This document shows positions 38,447 to 48,766 of a stretch of 64,000 bases of DNA, one piece after another. The position numbers were made by a program, and so were the translations under genes. The notes under the pieces were generated by a model, which ran no database searches, was not told the DNA's origin, and saw nothing but the letters and a program-made list of their open reading frames with translations. This stretch comes from Ischnura elegans (taxonomy: Eukaryota; Arthropoda; Insecta; Odonata; Coenagrionidae), in the NCBI RefSeq assembly GCF_921293095.1, contig NC_060259.1, positions 43,071,812-43,135,811 on the forward strand. Reading direction: 5' to 3'. How positions within the stretch are numbered: position 1 is the stretch's first letter; each line of letters starts with the position of its first letter.

Positions 38447-38835
38447 CCAAATAAAGACAATCGTCTAAGGACAAGTGGATGGCAAGAACGGAAAAGGAAG
38501 ACCTCGAATGAAATAAAGGGAATGTTATGTTTGTATTTGAAAGTATGAAGTTTTCAAGAAATGAGGCTCGATCGGTACGCCACCTACCCCGGCTTCTCAA
38601 GCTTCACTTGTTTACCTCAAATTAAGTTGTCTCCTCACCCTGCCGTTGGCAGTCGGCTCGTTGTAAACACCACGGTGTCCAAGTCAATGGGTTTAATACG
38701 CCACAGGGAACAGGTAATGGAAGACGTGAATGAGAGGAAATACGTAGATGTGAAAAGATTGGCTGATTGAAGAATTGAGTGCAGAGCTGCGTCAAAACAA
38801 TCTTGGGATTGTTGACCACTGATGATGATGATAAT
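38447..38835 (+). pseudogene. RTE-like LINE remnant, head-to-head partner
   Basis: Plus-strand copy of the same 3' end: GACAATCGTC and GGATGGCAAGAACGGAAAAG near 38450-38500, then MEDVNERKYVDVKRLAD, GAGCTGCGTCAAA and a GATGATGATGATA tail. About 190 bp of unrelated sequence (roughly 38513-38700) splits it. The 5' ends of this and the minus copy face each other. Confidence 0.7.
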
Positions 38836-39953
38836 TTTTAAATTTGCTGCCCATAGATTTGGATAAATATTTTTGGCAAAAAACGAGGTTTGTGAAGTTT
38901 ATTTATATTATTTTATGAATTCATGTTATATCACTGAATCTGTCCGCACAATTTTAACGTATGCGACTGGAGTACAAGCCACCTACGTTCAGAGCTTACA
39001 GAGAACGCATTGGCTAGCTGGCTTGCTTCTGCACCACTGTCATGAATCTCGTATCGATTGTGTATTTCATGGTTTTACACGTGAGGTTGAAGCGAAAGAA
39101 CTTGACATGCAAAAAGAGGATCAAAGATATCCAGGTATCCCCTCTGGTGACCCAGTTACCCCAGCACCGGCTCGTAGGCAAATAACTGTCACCATTAAAG
39201 AGCAGTATTTATATTTACTTGGATCGAAGCAACCATTGCCTCTAGTGTTATTTACTGAATTATGAAGGGCTCTACATGATTTTTGATGCGGTAATTGCGT
39301 GATTCTCCTTCTCATTCTCCCGAATGTACTACTTTAGGTAAAGGTCACTGGTTTAAGCTTTGGGAGACGGTATTGTTAGAAAATAATCGCTAGCTTCGCA
39401 TCCAGGAGATAATTTTTCAACATTTCTTAGCCTATCAAAATATGATGGAGAATTCTTGTATTCTGCTTGGAGTATAAAGAATTTCATGCTGCAGAGCTCC
39501 TTCCTTTGGTTTGACGGCATGGCTTTGATTACTTTTTATACATTTTATGAGAAGATGGGAAACACCCACGATGAATTCGTCACTTATTTTCTGTCACGAA
39601 GTATTTTTTTCTCTTCTATTACTCGAACTTTGTGAAGTCTTCCGCTATATCAGGTATTGGGGTAACGTTTTTTTCAGTGGAAACTTCTGCAATTGATTTT
39701 AGGGGAGGGACGTCGATAATATTGGTGCGCTGGGTGTCCGAGTGTGGGTGGTAGTACTACGCTTGATGTCGACAGCAGTTGAGACGTCAGAATTTCAATT
39801 AGCAACTGACATGTTGGGGAATGCAAATATATATTATATTCCCGTAAAAGAGGCAGGTCCTTCATCAGTCTCTCCGCCATCGTGGAAGAAATTCCCATTT
39901 ATCTGCATTTAATGACTCATACCTTAGGTCTTCACTTTCCAGAATAACGTAGC
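38836..39953. other. Gene-free stretch
   Basis: It includes a 130-codon frame at 38873-39265 without recognisable motif, signal peptide or membrane pattern, and a 74-codon frame at 39674-39898 (minus). Both are treated as chance. Confidence 0.35.
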
Positions 39954-42587
39954 GAAAAAAAGGGCATAGCCGGATAAGAAGGTGAAAAGTCCCCCCTCCC
40001 GGATTTTTCCCGTACTTGGGGTATGCAATTGGGGATCAAATAGGACAAACCTCCCCATATTTCCAGCCCGCTATGTGCCCACCAGGGCCGGCTAGATCGA
40101 AAATACGATTTTCACTCTTTTTTTAAATATCTCGGTTAAGAATGCATATTTTTTATTGCGGTTTGCGGCATTTCAAACCTTATTTAATGACACATATTTC
40201 CAATTGTTTTCAAGAACTTCGGGCGGGGCAAGAAGATATGGTGTCGATTTGAAAATTTCTAATGCATGTTTTCATAAAATTTTCTTGAGAGGGCCAAAAA
40301 GAAAAAACGTTTTCTGGAAGCGTTTTTTAATACCTTTCGGCTGGCGTATTGAAAATATAACTTTTAGGTGGTGGAACATCGCGAAAAATGTGATTGAAAA
40401 TATGCGATTTTGGCCATTTGGCTCTATGCTCTGGCCCTCCATAACACCCCTTTTTAGTTATTATAGTATTGTACCGATTAAGGTGCTCACCACAGGGACA
40501 GAATTGTATTGATACTGGTTCCGAAAATGCCTTCAGGGCCCTTGAAAACGCCCGAAAAGAATTTCCCGGCTTCCAACCCCCTCCGTCATTCCTTTCAATG
40601 AGAATTTATTGAACTTTCTCTATGTCCTTATAAGATATAAATTCATTTAAATTACCTCACCTATGCTAAACTATGTGGATATCATGATAAGTTTATGATA
40701 GCTGTTTGCTGAAATGAAAAAAATTATGGGTTTCAGCTTTTTCCCAGTTGGCATACAAATAAAAATAAACTGGTGAACAGTAACTAGCCGAACAGATGAA
40801 TTTTCACCATACAATTTTATATTGACTCCAGGATGTCAATGAAAATCGCTTTTGAAAGGTTATTCGTCATCCTCTGAATATTCATTGATGCATGTTACTA
40901 CGTTGTCCATCAAAACAAATGCTAGTTAAAATATTATTTAATATTACTTAATAAAATCAAGGTCTTGCGATTTTATCTTGGTACTGCCCGTAGGTTAAAT
41001 AATAAATTGTTGCTGCTATATGAGCGCAACACCTTATTCTTCTATTCCATTACCACAGTCACAGAAATATCTCAATATGCTGCCCCATACGATGCCATTC
41101 GCTGTAAGTATATTCTAAATAAAAATTATAGTTCGTTATATTTTAATGATATTTTTCCTTAATGCTATCAATACTTACCCGTCTTAATTTAGCCACGAAA
41201 TCACAATTTATTCAATTCTTTAGTCGTTAATTGAGCTTGCATGCCTTTCAGCGTCGGCATCAGCACGCTGAACTCTAAATTATCTTCTAAATATGACACA
41301 ACATCTCGAAATCCTCTATCCAGAATCAAAATGTCACCTTTTTTCATGAAATTATCACTGGATATGCCGATTGCAAGATTGATTTTAGAGAATCGACATC
41401 ATTTTGATTGGCCAAAAAGGGTCCGGGCATAACAATCACAACCCATCAAGGGTAAAAATAGGGAATGGTTTACAAAGAGGAGCTAGTACTGTTCATGTTT
41501 CCGGTTTGGAGCTTAAAAAGAAAAACTATCAGCCCTTGAGTGACTGACCTAATATTCGAATTTCTCGTCGACGTTAACACACTAAGTAACTCTGTTACTT
41601 GGTCCCATGACAAACCAGTAAAAGTTCGCGGACAATCAGTTCTCTAGAAAAAGGAAGTCACTAAGTTTCGCCGTCAAACTGCGGTTAGATAAATATGCGA
41701 CTTGGTCCACAAATAGACGAATTTTAGAAACATGCAAGGAAATACTTTTGCAGTAGATACGGAAAGTGGGAATTTCATAGGTAAAAACCGCTTATCATGT
41801 AGATAACCTTTACAGACCACATTTTTGAAAGAAATGATCAAACTCCACCCCCTTCAATCTAGCTTATACGGGAACACGATGGAGGTAATTTGTAGCGGTA
41901 TATCCACAAATGAAACAACACTTGCGCGTAGATACAACGCGGGGAAAACTCAAATCGAGCTCATTTTCTTAATCTAAATTCTTACGTTCCGGCAGTTTTC
42001 GGAGGCCCTGAAGTCATTTTCGGCACCAGTATCAATACAATTCTGTCCCTGTGGTGAGCGCCTTAATCGGTACAATACTATAATAACTAAAAATGGGTGT
42101 TATGGAGGGTCAGAGTATAGAGCCAAATGGCCAAAATCGCATATTTTCAATCACATTTTTCGCGATGTTCCACCACCTAAAAGTTATATTTTCAATACGC
42201 CAGCCGAAAGGTATTAAAAAACACTTCCAGAAACCGTTTTTTCTTTTTGGCCCTCTCAAGAAAATTTTATGAAAACATGCATTAGAAATTTTCAAATCGA
42301 CGCCATATCTTCTTGCCCCGCCCGAAGTTCTTGAAAACAATTGGAAATATGTGTCATTAAATAAGGTTTGAAATGCCGCAAACCGCAATAAAAAATATGC
42401 ATTCTTAACCGAGATATTTAAAAAAGAGTGAAAATCGTATTTTCGATCTAGCCGGCCCTGGTGGGCACATAGCGGGCTGGAAATATGGGGAGGTTTGTCC
42501 TATTTGATCCCCAATTGCATACCCCAAGTATGGGAAAAATCCGGGAGGGGGGACTTTTCACCTTCTTATCCGGCTATGCCCTTTGCT
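39954..42587. mobile_element. DNA transposon with 600-bp terminal inverted repeats
   Basis: Left arm 39959-40560 and right arm 41985-42584, about 97% alike and almost gap-free. The ends read AAAGGGCATAGCCGGATAAG inward from both sides. CGTAGC flanks both ends (39948-39953 and 42588-42593), a candidate 6-bp target duplication that implies limits of 39954 and 42587. The arms hold a 118-codon and a 92-codon frame that are copies of each other (starting MRFAAFQTLFNDTYFQ), probably not real proteins. A decayed transposase lies in the middle. Confidence 0.8.
41140..41460 (-). pseudogene. DDE_Tnp_4-type transposase, decayed
   Basis: Minus-strand pieces in order: WVVIVMPGPFLANQNDVDSL (about 41460-41380), then in another frame KKGDILILDRGFRDVVSYLE and VLMPTLKGMQAQLTTKELNK (41398-41204, stop at 41201), then after a further shift DFVAKLRRV. 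The order fits the DDE superfamily endonuclease fold of IS4/IS5- and Harbinger-related eukaryotic transposases: G.Y.A..ND, then DRGFRD with a catalytic Asp, MP, TTKE.N and VTK.R. At least two frameshifts, and the N-terminal part was not found. Confidence 0.7.
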
Positions 42588-42733
42588 CGTAGCACGATAT
42601 AGCTCCATTGCGTCCAAATTCCTTCACAAAGGGTTAAAAAGTTGAATACTGCGTATATCGTTTCCTGTTCCAATGCATTGCCTCATCTACTAAGTCCCGA
42701 GCGGATGTTCACGTTTTGGATTCCTAACCAAAG

Positions 42734-43186
42734 ATTCAAATCTGTGTGCGAAAAATCCACAGAGGAAAAATCATTTACCTTGACCAGAATTCGAACCCGG
42801 ATCCCTTGATTTCCGGCCGATTGCTTTAGCCAGTTAAACTACCGAGGCGTCATTCTCCCCTCTGGAAATTTTCGGGCGAAAAAGTTCGGGCTTTGCTTTC
42901 CGGACGTGGCGCCGAGCGCACGACTTGGACTGCTAGTCGCATAATATGCTCTGCAGTCCATGCCACCTTGTCCGGTATAGTCCCCAAATTTCCACAGGGG
43001 AGAATGACGCCTCGGTAGCTTAACTGGCTAGAGCACTCGACCGGAAATCGAGGGATCCGGGTTCGAATTCCGGTCAAGGCGAGTGATTTTTCCTCTGTGG
43101 ATTTTTCGCACAATTTGTGCAATGCGGGTGACTCCGTAAAAGGTATCACCGTGGCAAGTCCCGGTATACTTAAGTAATTCAAATCT
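42734..43186. mobile_element. Foldback SINE insertion A (tRNA-like, head to head)
   Basis: Target duplication ATTCAAATCT at 42734-42743 and 43177-43186. Arms 42746-42871 and 42986-43111 (126 bp each, no gaps) with a 114-bp spacer. The plus copy keeps an extra 65-bp tail (43112-43176); the minus copy is cut at the end of the arm. The tRNA-like heads face inward. Confidence 0.8.
43009..43080 (+). repeat. tRNA-like head of SINE A, plus copy
   Basis: It folds as a near-complete cloverleaf: acceptor GCCTCGG with TCAAGGC (one mismatch), D arm GCTTAACTGGCTAGAGC, anticodon stem CTCGA/TCGAG, T arm CGGGTTCGAATTCCG. The loop CCGGAAA would give anticodon GGA, but position 33 is C and not the universal U. 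The minus copy at 42775-42848 is more decayed. A related fragment lies at 53481-53527. Confidence 0.65.
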
Positions 43187-44016
43187 CTGTTTACTCTTTA
43201 AAAGATCGACTTTGGAGCAAATATTATGCACATATGACATTAAGAGTACCTTTTTCAGGGTAACGTTATTACTTCGGGCTCGATTCATCTAATGGAAATT
43301 CAAATTTTTCTGAGTCTGTCCACCTTCATTACGTATGCTTCTATTTTTTCATTACATAATTTCTATTTTTGTGATGAATTAAAAGTCCATGATCAAAAAT
43401 GGAGTAAGTTACTTTTTAAATTCTTGATTGATAACATAAAATTGTTAAGGGAATTGATATAGTACTGTAACTATTGTTATTATTGCTGAAATTTGCCGAC
43501 TATTTCCTGTTGTGCTCACTATAACTGCCTGACCTTTAAATATGTCTCACATTTTTAATTGCTAAGCTGGTCCTTCCACTCTTTCCGAAAGTGAGTGTTC
43601 GAATTGGAATAACTTTGTAATCCTTCTGAGTGGCAGGCATAATCAGTGCTTTGCGTCGTATAGATCACATCTTGAAGCAACGACTCAAAAAATTCCTTAT
43701 GCAGGCTTCCGCGGGTCGATGAGTATGAAGATACGTCTCTTTCGGGTAATACACCGCGTGGGTCCATTGTTCTCGGAATACAGTTTCGCCGGCGTTACAG
43801 TCGGTTTCCTCAGGTCAGTGAAGTAATGATGCAGTGAATTGGCCGCCTTATATATCTGTCCGTAGAGGCTAGGTCATCTGTGATTGGCTGTCGCTGCTGT
43901 GTCTTTTTCCACGCAAAACTCGTTTCCAGGCATGCGGAAGGGGATAGCCGTCTTGGAAGGGGATTTCCGCATGCCTGGAAACGAGTTTTGCGTGGAAAAA
44001 GACACAGCAGCGACAG

Positions 44017-44056
44017 CCAATCACAGATGACCTAGCCTCTACGGACAGATATATAA
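44017..44056 (+). promoter_or_regulatory. CCAAT and TATA boxes in the right arm
   Basis: CCAAT at 44017-44021 and TATATAA at 44050-44056, 29 bases apart; an initiator-like TTCACT lies about 30 bases further on. The mirrored set in the left arm has TATATAA at 43848-43854 on the minus strand. Together they would be a divergent promoter pair. Confidence 0.45.
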
Positions 44057-44090
44057 GGCGGCCAATTCACTGCATCATTACTTCACTGAC

Positions 44091-44120
44091 CTGAGGAAGC
44101 CGACTGTAACGCCGGCGAAA
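44091..44120 (+). other. Hammerhead-like core in the right arm
   Basis: CTGAGGA (44091-44097), helix GCCG/CGGC (44099-44102 with 44113-44116), GAAA (44117-44120), then C-TGTC-GTC, which could form the very short helix III with UC at the cleavage position. Helix I does not pair well. The left arm carries the same core on the minus strand with changes in helix II and in the short helix III. Confidence 0.4.
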
Positions 44121-44379
44121 CTGTCGTCCGAGAACAATGGACCCACGCGGTGTATTACCCGAAAGAGACGTATCTTCAGACTCAAAAAATTGTTAAAGTG
44201 CTTCTAGAAACGAAATATTCAAGAGCATATTGCAAATCTCAATACTCTAGGTATGAAATAATGAGGAGGAAGAGGAAAACCCTTTTCATTGGTGATGGTT
44301 ATTTTAGATGCTTTTCCTGCCATTTAGTATCTATATATTGATGGATATGCTACCTATTTCACGGAATATTGAATTGAAA

Positions 44380-44731
44380 AGGTGAAAATAAAGCACTGAA
44401 GGAACAAGTGACTTTGTACGCAGTCACGCGCACGGGTGCAAAGTTAAATACACCAAAGGATGAAGTTCGCCATGAAAAAATATTTGACTTAGCCGGGATT
44501 CGAACCCGAATCTCCCGATTGCCGGTCAGGCGTGCTACCAGCTACACCACCAAGCCATCTTCTCAGTTCGGTAAAACCCATCCCGAAGTTCGCTCTGAGA
44601 AGATGGCTTGGTGGTGTAACTGGTAGCACGCCTGACCGGCAATCGGGAGATCCGGGTTCGAATCCCGGCTAAGTCAAATATTTTTTCATGGCGAACTTCA
44701 TCCTTTGGTGTATTTAACTAGGTGAAAATAA
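44380..44731. mobile_element. Foldback SINE insertion C (tRNA-like, head to head)
   Basis: Target duplication AGGTGAAAATAA at 44380-44391 and 44720-44731. Arms 44443-44566 and 44595-44718 (124 bp, gap-free, nearly identical), spacer 28 bp. The minus copy keeps 51 extra tail bases (44392-44442). This is a different SINE from insertion A. Confidence 0.85.
44605..44676 (+). repeat. tRNA-like head of SINE C, plus copy
   Basis: Full cloverleaf: acceptor GGCTTGG/CTAAGTC with two G-U pairs, D arm GTGTAACTGGTAGCAC, anticodon stem CCTGA/TCGGG, T arm CCGGGTTCGAATCCCGG. The loop CCGGCAA would give anticodon GGC (Ala), again with C at position 33. A matching minus copy lies at 44485-44556. The non-U33 loop and the shared tail argue for a SINE and against a working tRNA. 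Confidence 0.7.
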
Positions 44732-46900
44732 CTTGCCAAGGACATGAAAAAAGCTGCAGCAGTATGCTCCATTCAGTAGAGTTGAATTTTTTGCTTTTGG
44801 AAATTTGGTTCTATATGCCTATGATGTGAGAGGAAGAGAATATACCAAGTATGTCACTGGTACTCTAGGAGTATTATGTTTGAATAATTTTGGAAGAGGA
44901 ATGTAGATTTTATCGTGTCGATCGTCATTGTGGAAAAAATGCTTCTTCTTTGACCTTCCCGTAATCCTGAACTATTTTTTTAATTACCGCAGCCAATTCA
45001 TCATAAATGAATCTTCTAAACAGATAAATTTACCTTGTATCTATATTAAAAGCACTTTAACCCATAAATATATCTTGAAGACAGTGTTATCAGAAAAGAG
45101 CCGTTTACTGCTCATCGTAGAAAAATTGTAATCCTTTTCCGGATTTTATCAACGATTACGGTCGTAAATGCTTCAAATTTGGCGTTGAAAAACTGAAACA
45201 TAATGCCAGAAAAAGGCTATTGCTATTTATAATTCATCTGCGATGTTGAAAATTACTACTATAATAGTTAATAAGATTTTCCTGGTAATGTATCAGCAAC
45301 TGTAAATGGTACATGCACGTCCATCAGGCTATTAGGCCTGCTGGCGATCAAAAGGCGGAGCGATATAAACCGTCATGGCTAGTGATGCAATGATTGAATT
45401 AGAATTTTAGTTTTAATTATAAAGACGCACTTAAAGCAACTTTACCCTCTATTGAACCTCAAATAATTCATTTGTTAAGGAATGTGTTGTAATTAAGTAT
45501 GCCAATGAATTCCATAAATATTCTATATTATCTTTCTGCTTTTTTAAGGCTTACAAATGATAAAGTACAAGCTCTTGAGTGCTATTGGTAGGTAATTGGT
45601 TATAAATTGTGATAATAAAAGTGAATGTTTTAATTTTTTACTCTAGTTAACGGAGAAAAGTTGACTGTATTTATATCTTAATGGTAATGCACTCCTCAAT
45701 CCTCCAGAGAAGGAGATATTTAAATAGTTCTATAATATAAAATCGCGCTCAAAAGATTACCGCTCATTTTAACCCTTACAGTAATATGAGTGTGTGTTCA
45801 TCGACGTGGTGGTTTAAGTAAGTGGAGAACTACCGAACATATTCGATACAAGGTTCATTATTACGAAAATGTGAAGTATTACGGCAATTCCTGAAAAAAT
45901 TAATCACCTTAAACCAATTTAATTTATAAAAAAAGCACTACATAATATGCGTGAGAATAAAAAGTATCATGCCAGCAACCACGAATATTACAATAGAGGA
46001 TCCCCAAGTCGGCTTCACAAATGGGTTGTCGCCCACCGCGCATTCGAAGTGGTTTATATAAATCGGCACTCGCGTCGCTGACGGACAAATTGATCCGAAT
46101 TTTACGGAGAAATAAGGTACAATTAGGGGTAGTAACAGAAATTTACATTCATGATGATGTTATCTATCAAATTCATAAGTCTCCAATGCTATTCCTCGCA
46201 TTTGCAAACACCATACTGCAGAACATTGGAAAAAAGAGGATCGCATTTCACTCATCACCACGTTGCGGAGATTTTTGAAAGCCGATCAAAATGCGACCGA
46301 AGTGAAAACAGATATCCACGTGCGGGATGGAATTTGGCCTCTATGCAATCCCCTTGTCAGCAACAACGCACTGTTCGAAACGAGTGAGGATATTGAGAAA
46401 GAGGAATTTCACTTTGCAACTTCACTTTGTAACGATCACATGTCCAAAATTTTCCGGAAAACGCTCTAATGCTTGAATCAAATATAACACTCGTAGCTGT
46501 GATCGCATTGAATAATAGAACGGCGTTGGTGGCTGAGTCGAAACGACCTCCTGTAGCGTTGCATGGCAGCAGGGGCATTAAAGTGCAGGGCGGAGCCTTT
46601 GCAATGCGGAGAGCCGGCGGCAGCGGTGTGGGGATAGTATTTCGGGGTCACGGAATTAAATTCGTCAGCGGTGGCCGCGCTTGAAAACTGCGGCGAGGGA
46701 AGAGGGTATTCGGGCGCGCTCAGGTGGGGAAGAGGCAGGTGCGTGTGGTGGTAGAACATCGGGAAGAAGACGTCGCCGACCGTCTCTGCGTTTTATAATA
46801 AGCTACAGGCCACCGGGCTAGGATAGAACCAAAGAAAGTGGAAAATTTGGAAATTGGTTTTCGTGATCACGTAGGAATTTATGTTTTCTCATTGATCGTG
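44732..46900. other. Gene-free stretch
   Basis: AT-rich to 46000. At 46060-46066 a TATATAA lies upstream of CACTCGCGTCGCTGACGGAC, the repeat also found at 36900-36965. A GC-richer part at 46480-46780 has overlapping short frames with no domain. Confidence 0.35.
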
Positions 46901-46911
46901 TCAATAGGTGT

Positions 46912-47680
46912 GCCTACCTGGCAGGATGTACAACCGCAGAAGTTGAATGATGTGACGTAACAAACAGTAATGAGAAAACGATGCAAAGGACGCATCGGAC
47001 GCAATCGAAAGTAATACTATAGGGTTAAGGAGCATGAGATGCACCTATGTTATAACTTTGGATGCAATATGTGCTGCAGTATCGAAACGAATAGCGGACA
47101 ATCAAACAGACATAATATTTTATGAATGTAGACTAGAGGGCGTTACTCGGGAAGGATAGTACCTAGAGCGTGGGAAACTTAGAACTTGGAAATTATGGTC
47201 ACATGTCAGGAGTTTTAGGTACAGGAACAAAGTAGGTATGATGATGGTATAAATAAGAAACAGCAAACAATGGATAAAACTCTTTTCATATAAAGCGTAT
47301 GGGATCAGCTTTTACCCCGCTACACAACATTGATCATTATGTGTGTCCGTACGTGCGTAGACCAAAGAAGTCGTATGATCGCATGTCTCAGTCAAATGGT
47401 TTGCACCAGGAGGATTAATAGTTAAGTGTAGAAGCCTTTCAGTTGTATTTTCCCTTTGAGAAAGTCGAGAGGTCTGCCTATTGGGCAGGAAGGCCTTTTA
47501 CAGGAAATTGTATGACCTGATGTAACAAATCGTAATGAGAATATGACGTAAAGAACGCATCGGACGCAATTGGAAGTAGCAGTAAAGGGTTTGTTAGCAT
47601 GAGATGTACCTACGTACCAACTTTGGTCGCAATCCGTATAGCCGTATGGAAATTGATAGCGGAAAGATAAACAGAAATTC
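46912..47680. repeat. Diverged direct repeat, about 200 bp, offset about 560
   Basis: 46912-47115 and 47475-47680 share TGCCTA, TGATGT, GTAATGAGAA, ACGCATCGGACGCAAT and AGCATGAGATG in order. About 70-75% alike by eye. Confidence 0.6.
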
Positions 47681-47780
47681 TCTTTTTTACGTATGGTTAA
47701 TGTCGTCTCTATTATATAGCCTTTTTTTTAAATATACTTGTTTGAAAATCACTTACATCCATTACCTTGATGGTGGAAAA

Positions 47781-47850
47781 TCCACTCAGACGGGATTCGA
47801 ATCCGCGACCTTTAGGTTGGTAGACGGGGACATTAGCCCGGCGCCACCTG
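47781..47850 (-). repeat. tRNA-like SINE head
   Basis: Minus strand GGTGGCGCCGGGC as box A-like and GCGGATTCGAATCCCG as box B and T arm. The anticodon arm is broken. It resembles 18961-19030. Confidence 0.55.
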
Positions 47851-48059
47851 TTTAGGTTAGTTTGTAGAAATAATTGGCCATAAAATAACCGGAGGAGGCC
47901 TTTAAGGTGATGTTACAGAGACCCTAGATCAATGGCGGTGTTCATAGAAAATATAAGCTTCGAAACTTGATATATTAATGAAAAATTTAGAGATCGATTA
48001 TGAAAAAGTTTTCGAAAGTATAGTGTCGTACTCATTTATCTCAAGCGCAATTTCATAAT

Positions 48060-48545
48060 ATTCATTGGTTAACAATCCTAAGAATGGTTTGACGCAGCTA
48101 TCCACTCAATTCTCATATTTCTTGATTTTCTCACGCTTATGTATTTTTTCTCTTTCACATCCTTATTCACCTGTTCCATATTTGCGTATTTTATTCGTGT
48201 TTTTTTTCAACTCAGATCGCGAATTATTGAACACGAAGAAATATTGGGCAAAGAAAAGCAACAGGAAAATATAAATGGAAGGAAGAGATTGGCTCAGAGT
48301 AAGGAATCAACGGAACTAAATCGACACAAATCGTATACATTCTGCCAAATCTTGAGACATGATGGTCTGATGAAGACAATCGTCGAGGATCAAGTGGATG
48401 GCAAGAACGGGAAAGGAAGACTTCGTACAATATGCATGAAACAGGTAAAGATGATAATGAAGATGTACATGTGAAAAAAAAGCTATCAGGAGGATTGAGT
48501 GGAGAGCTGCGTCACATTAATCTTAGGTTTGTTGACCACTGATGG
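48060..48545. pseudogene. RTE-like LINE 3' ends in head-to-head order
   Basis: A short minus piece (48060-48150: TTAACAATCCTAAGAATGG then GGTTTGACGCAGCT) faces a plus piece (about 48340-48545). The plus piece reads CQILRHDGLMKTIVEDQVDG, KNGKGRLRT and then GAGAGCTGCGTCACA to the terminal GTTGACCACTGATG. Same family and layout as 37880-38835. The coding frames are broken. Confidence 0.65.
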
Positions 48546-48697
48546 TGTCGTGCGGCGATTTCCTGCTAATTCTTAGAAGGGAAGTAGATGGCGCCCAGGT
48601 CGCATTTTTTTCGTAAACGCCCCCTCGCCATTAAGCTAATATTCTGGAAAGTGCTTAGTTAAATGTTTCCATCTATTTTTGTCCATTGTCTGCTATT

Positions 48698-48766
48698 ATG
48701 GTGGTATGGTAGAGTACTCTACTGCTACCCAGAAGGTCTCGGGTTCGAGTCCCACCTGGGTAGGTA
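48698..48766 (+). repeat. tRNA-like SINE head
   Basis: TGGTATGGTAGAG is followed by CGGGTTCGAGTCCCAC, a good box B. Arms pair only partly. It lies about 165 bp before the hAT-related repeat at 48930. Confidence 0.5.

Larger units (their letters stand above)
43682..44191. mobile_element. Foldback insertion B (near-perfect palindrome with promoter)
   Basis: Target duplication GACTCAAAAAATT at 43682-43694 and 44179-44191. Arms 43726-43939 and 43965-44178 (214 bp) are over 97% alike, with a 25-bp spacer. The left copy has 31 extra bases outside (43695-43725). Each arm, read outward, holds CCAAT, TATATAA, CTGAGGA..GAAA and an ATG frame starting MDPRGVLPERDVSS. The ends resemble Penelope-like terminal repeats. 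Confidence 0.85.

Noticed and set aside
38873-39265. 130-codon plus-strand frame
   Set aside because: No recognisable motif, signal, membrane pattern or splice context; it lies in repeat-rich DNA between two elements.
39860-39890. CTGATGAAGGACC on minus as another hammerhead core
   Set aside because: No helix II that closes before a GAAA; a chance match to seven bases.
40156-42388. 118-codon (plus) and 92-codon (minus) frames with the same protein
   Set aside because: They are the two arms of one transposon's inverted repeat; no domain, and one frame simply runs past the arm. Identity reflects the repeat.
43555-43767. 70-codon minus frame starting MDPRGVLPERDVSS
   Set aside because: The frame leaves the palindrome insertion and continues through the target duplication into flanking DNA, so it is not a real gene as read.
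44485-44676. A pair of tRNA-Ala (GGC) genes
   Set aside because: C at position 33, inverted pairing, shared tail and target duplication make a SINE pair far more likely.
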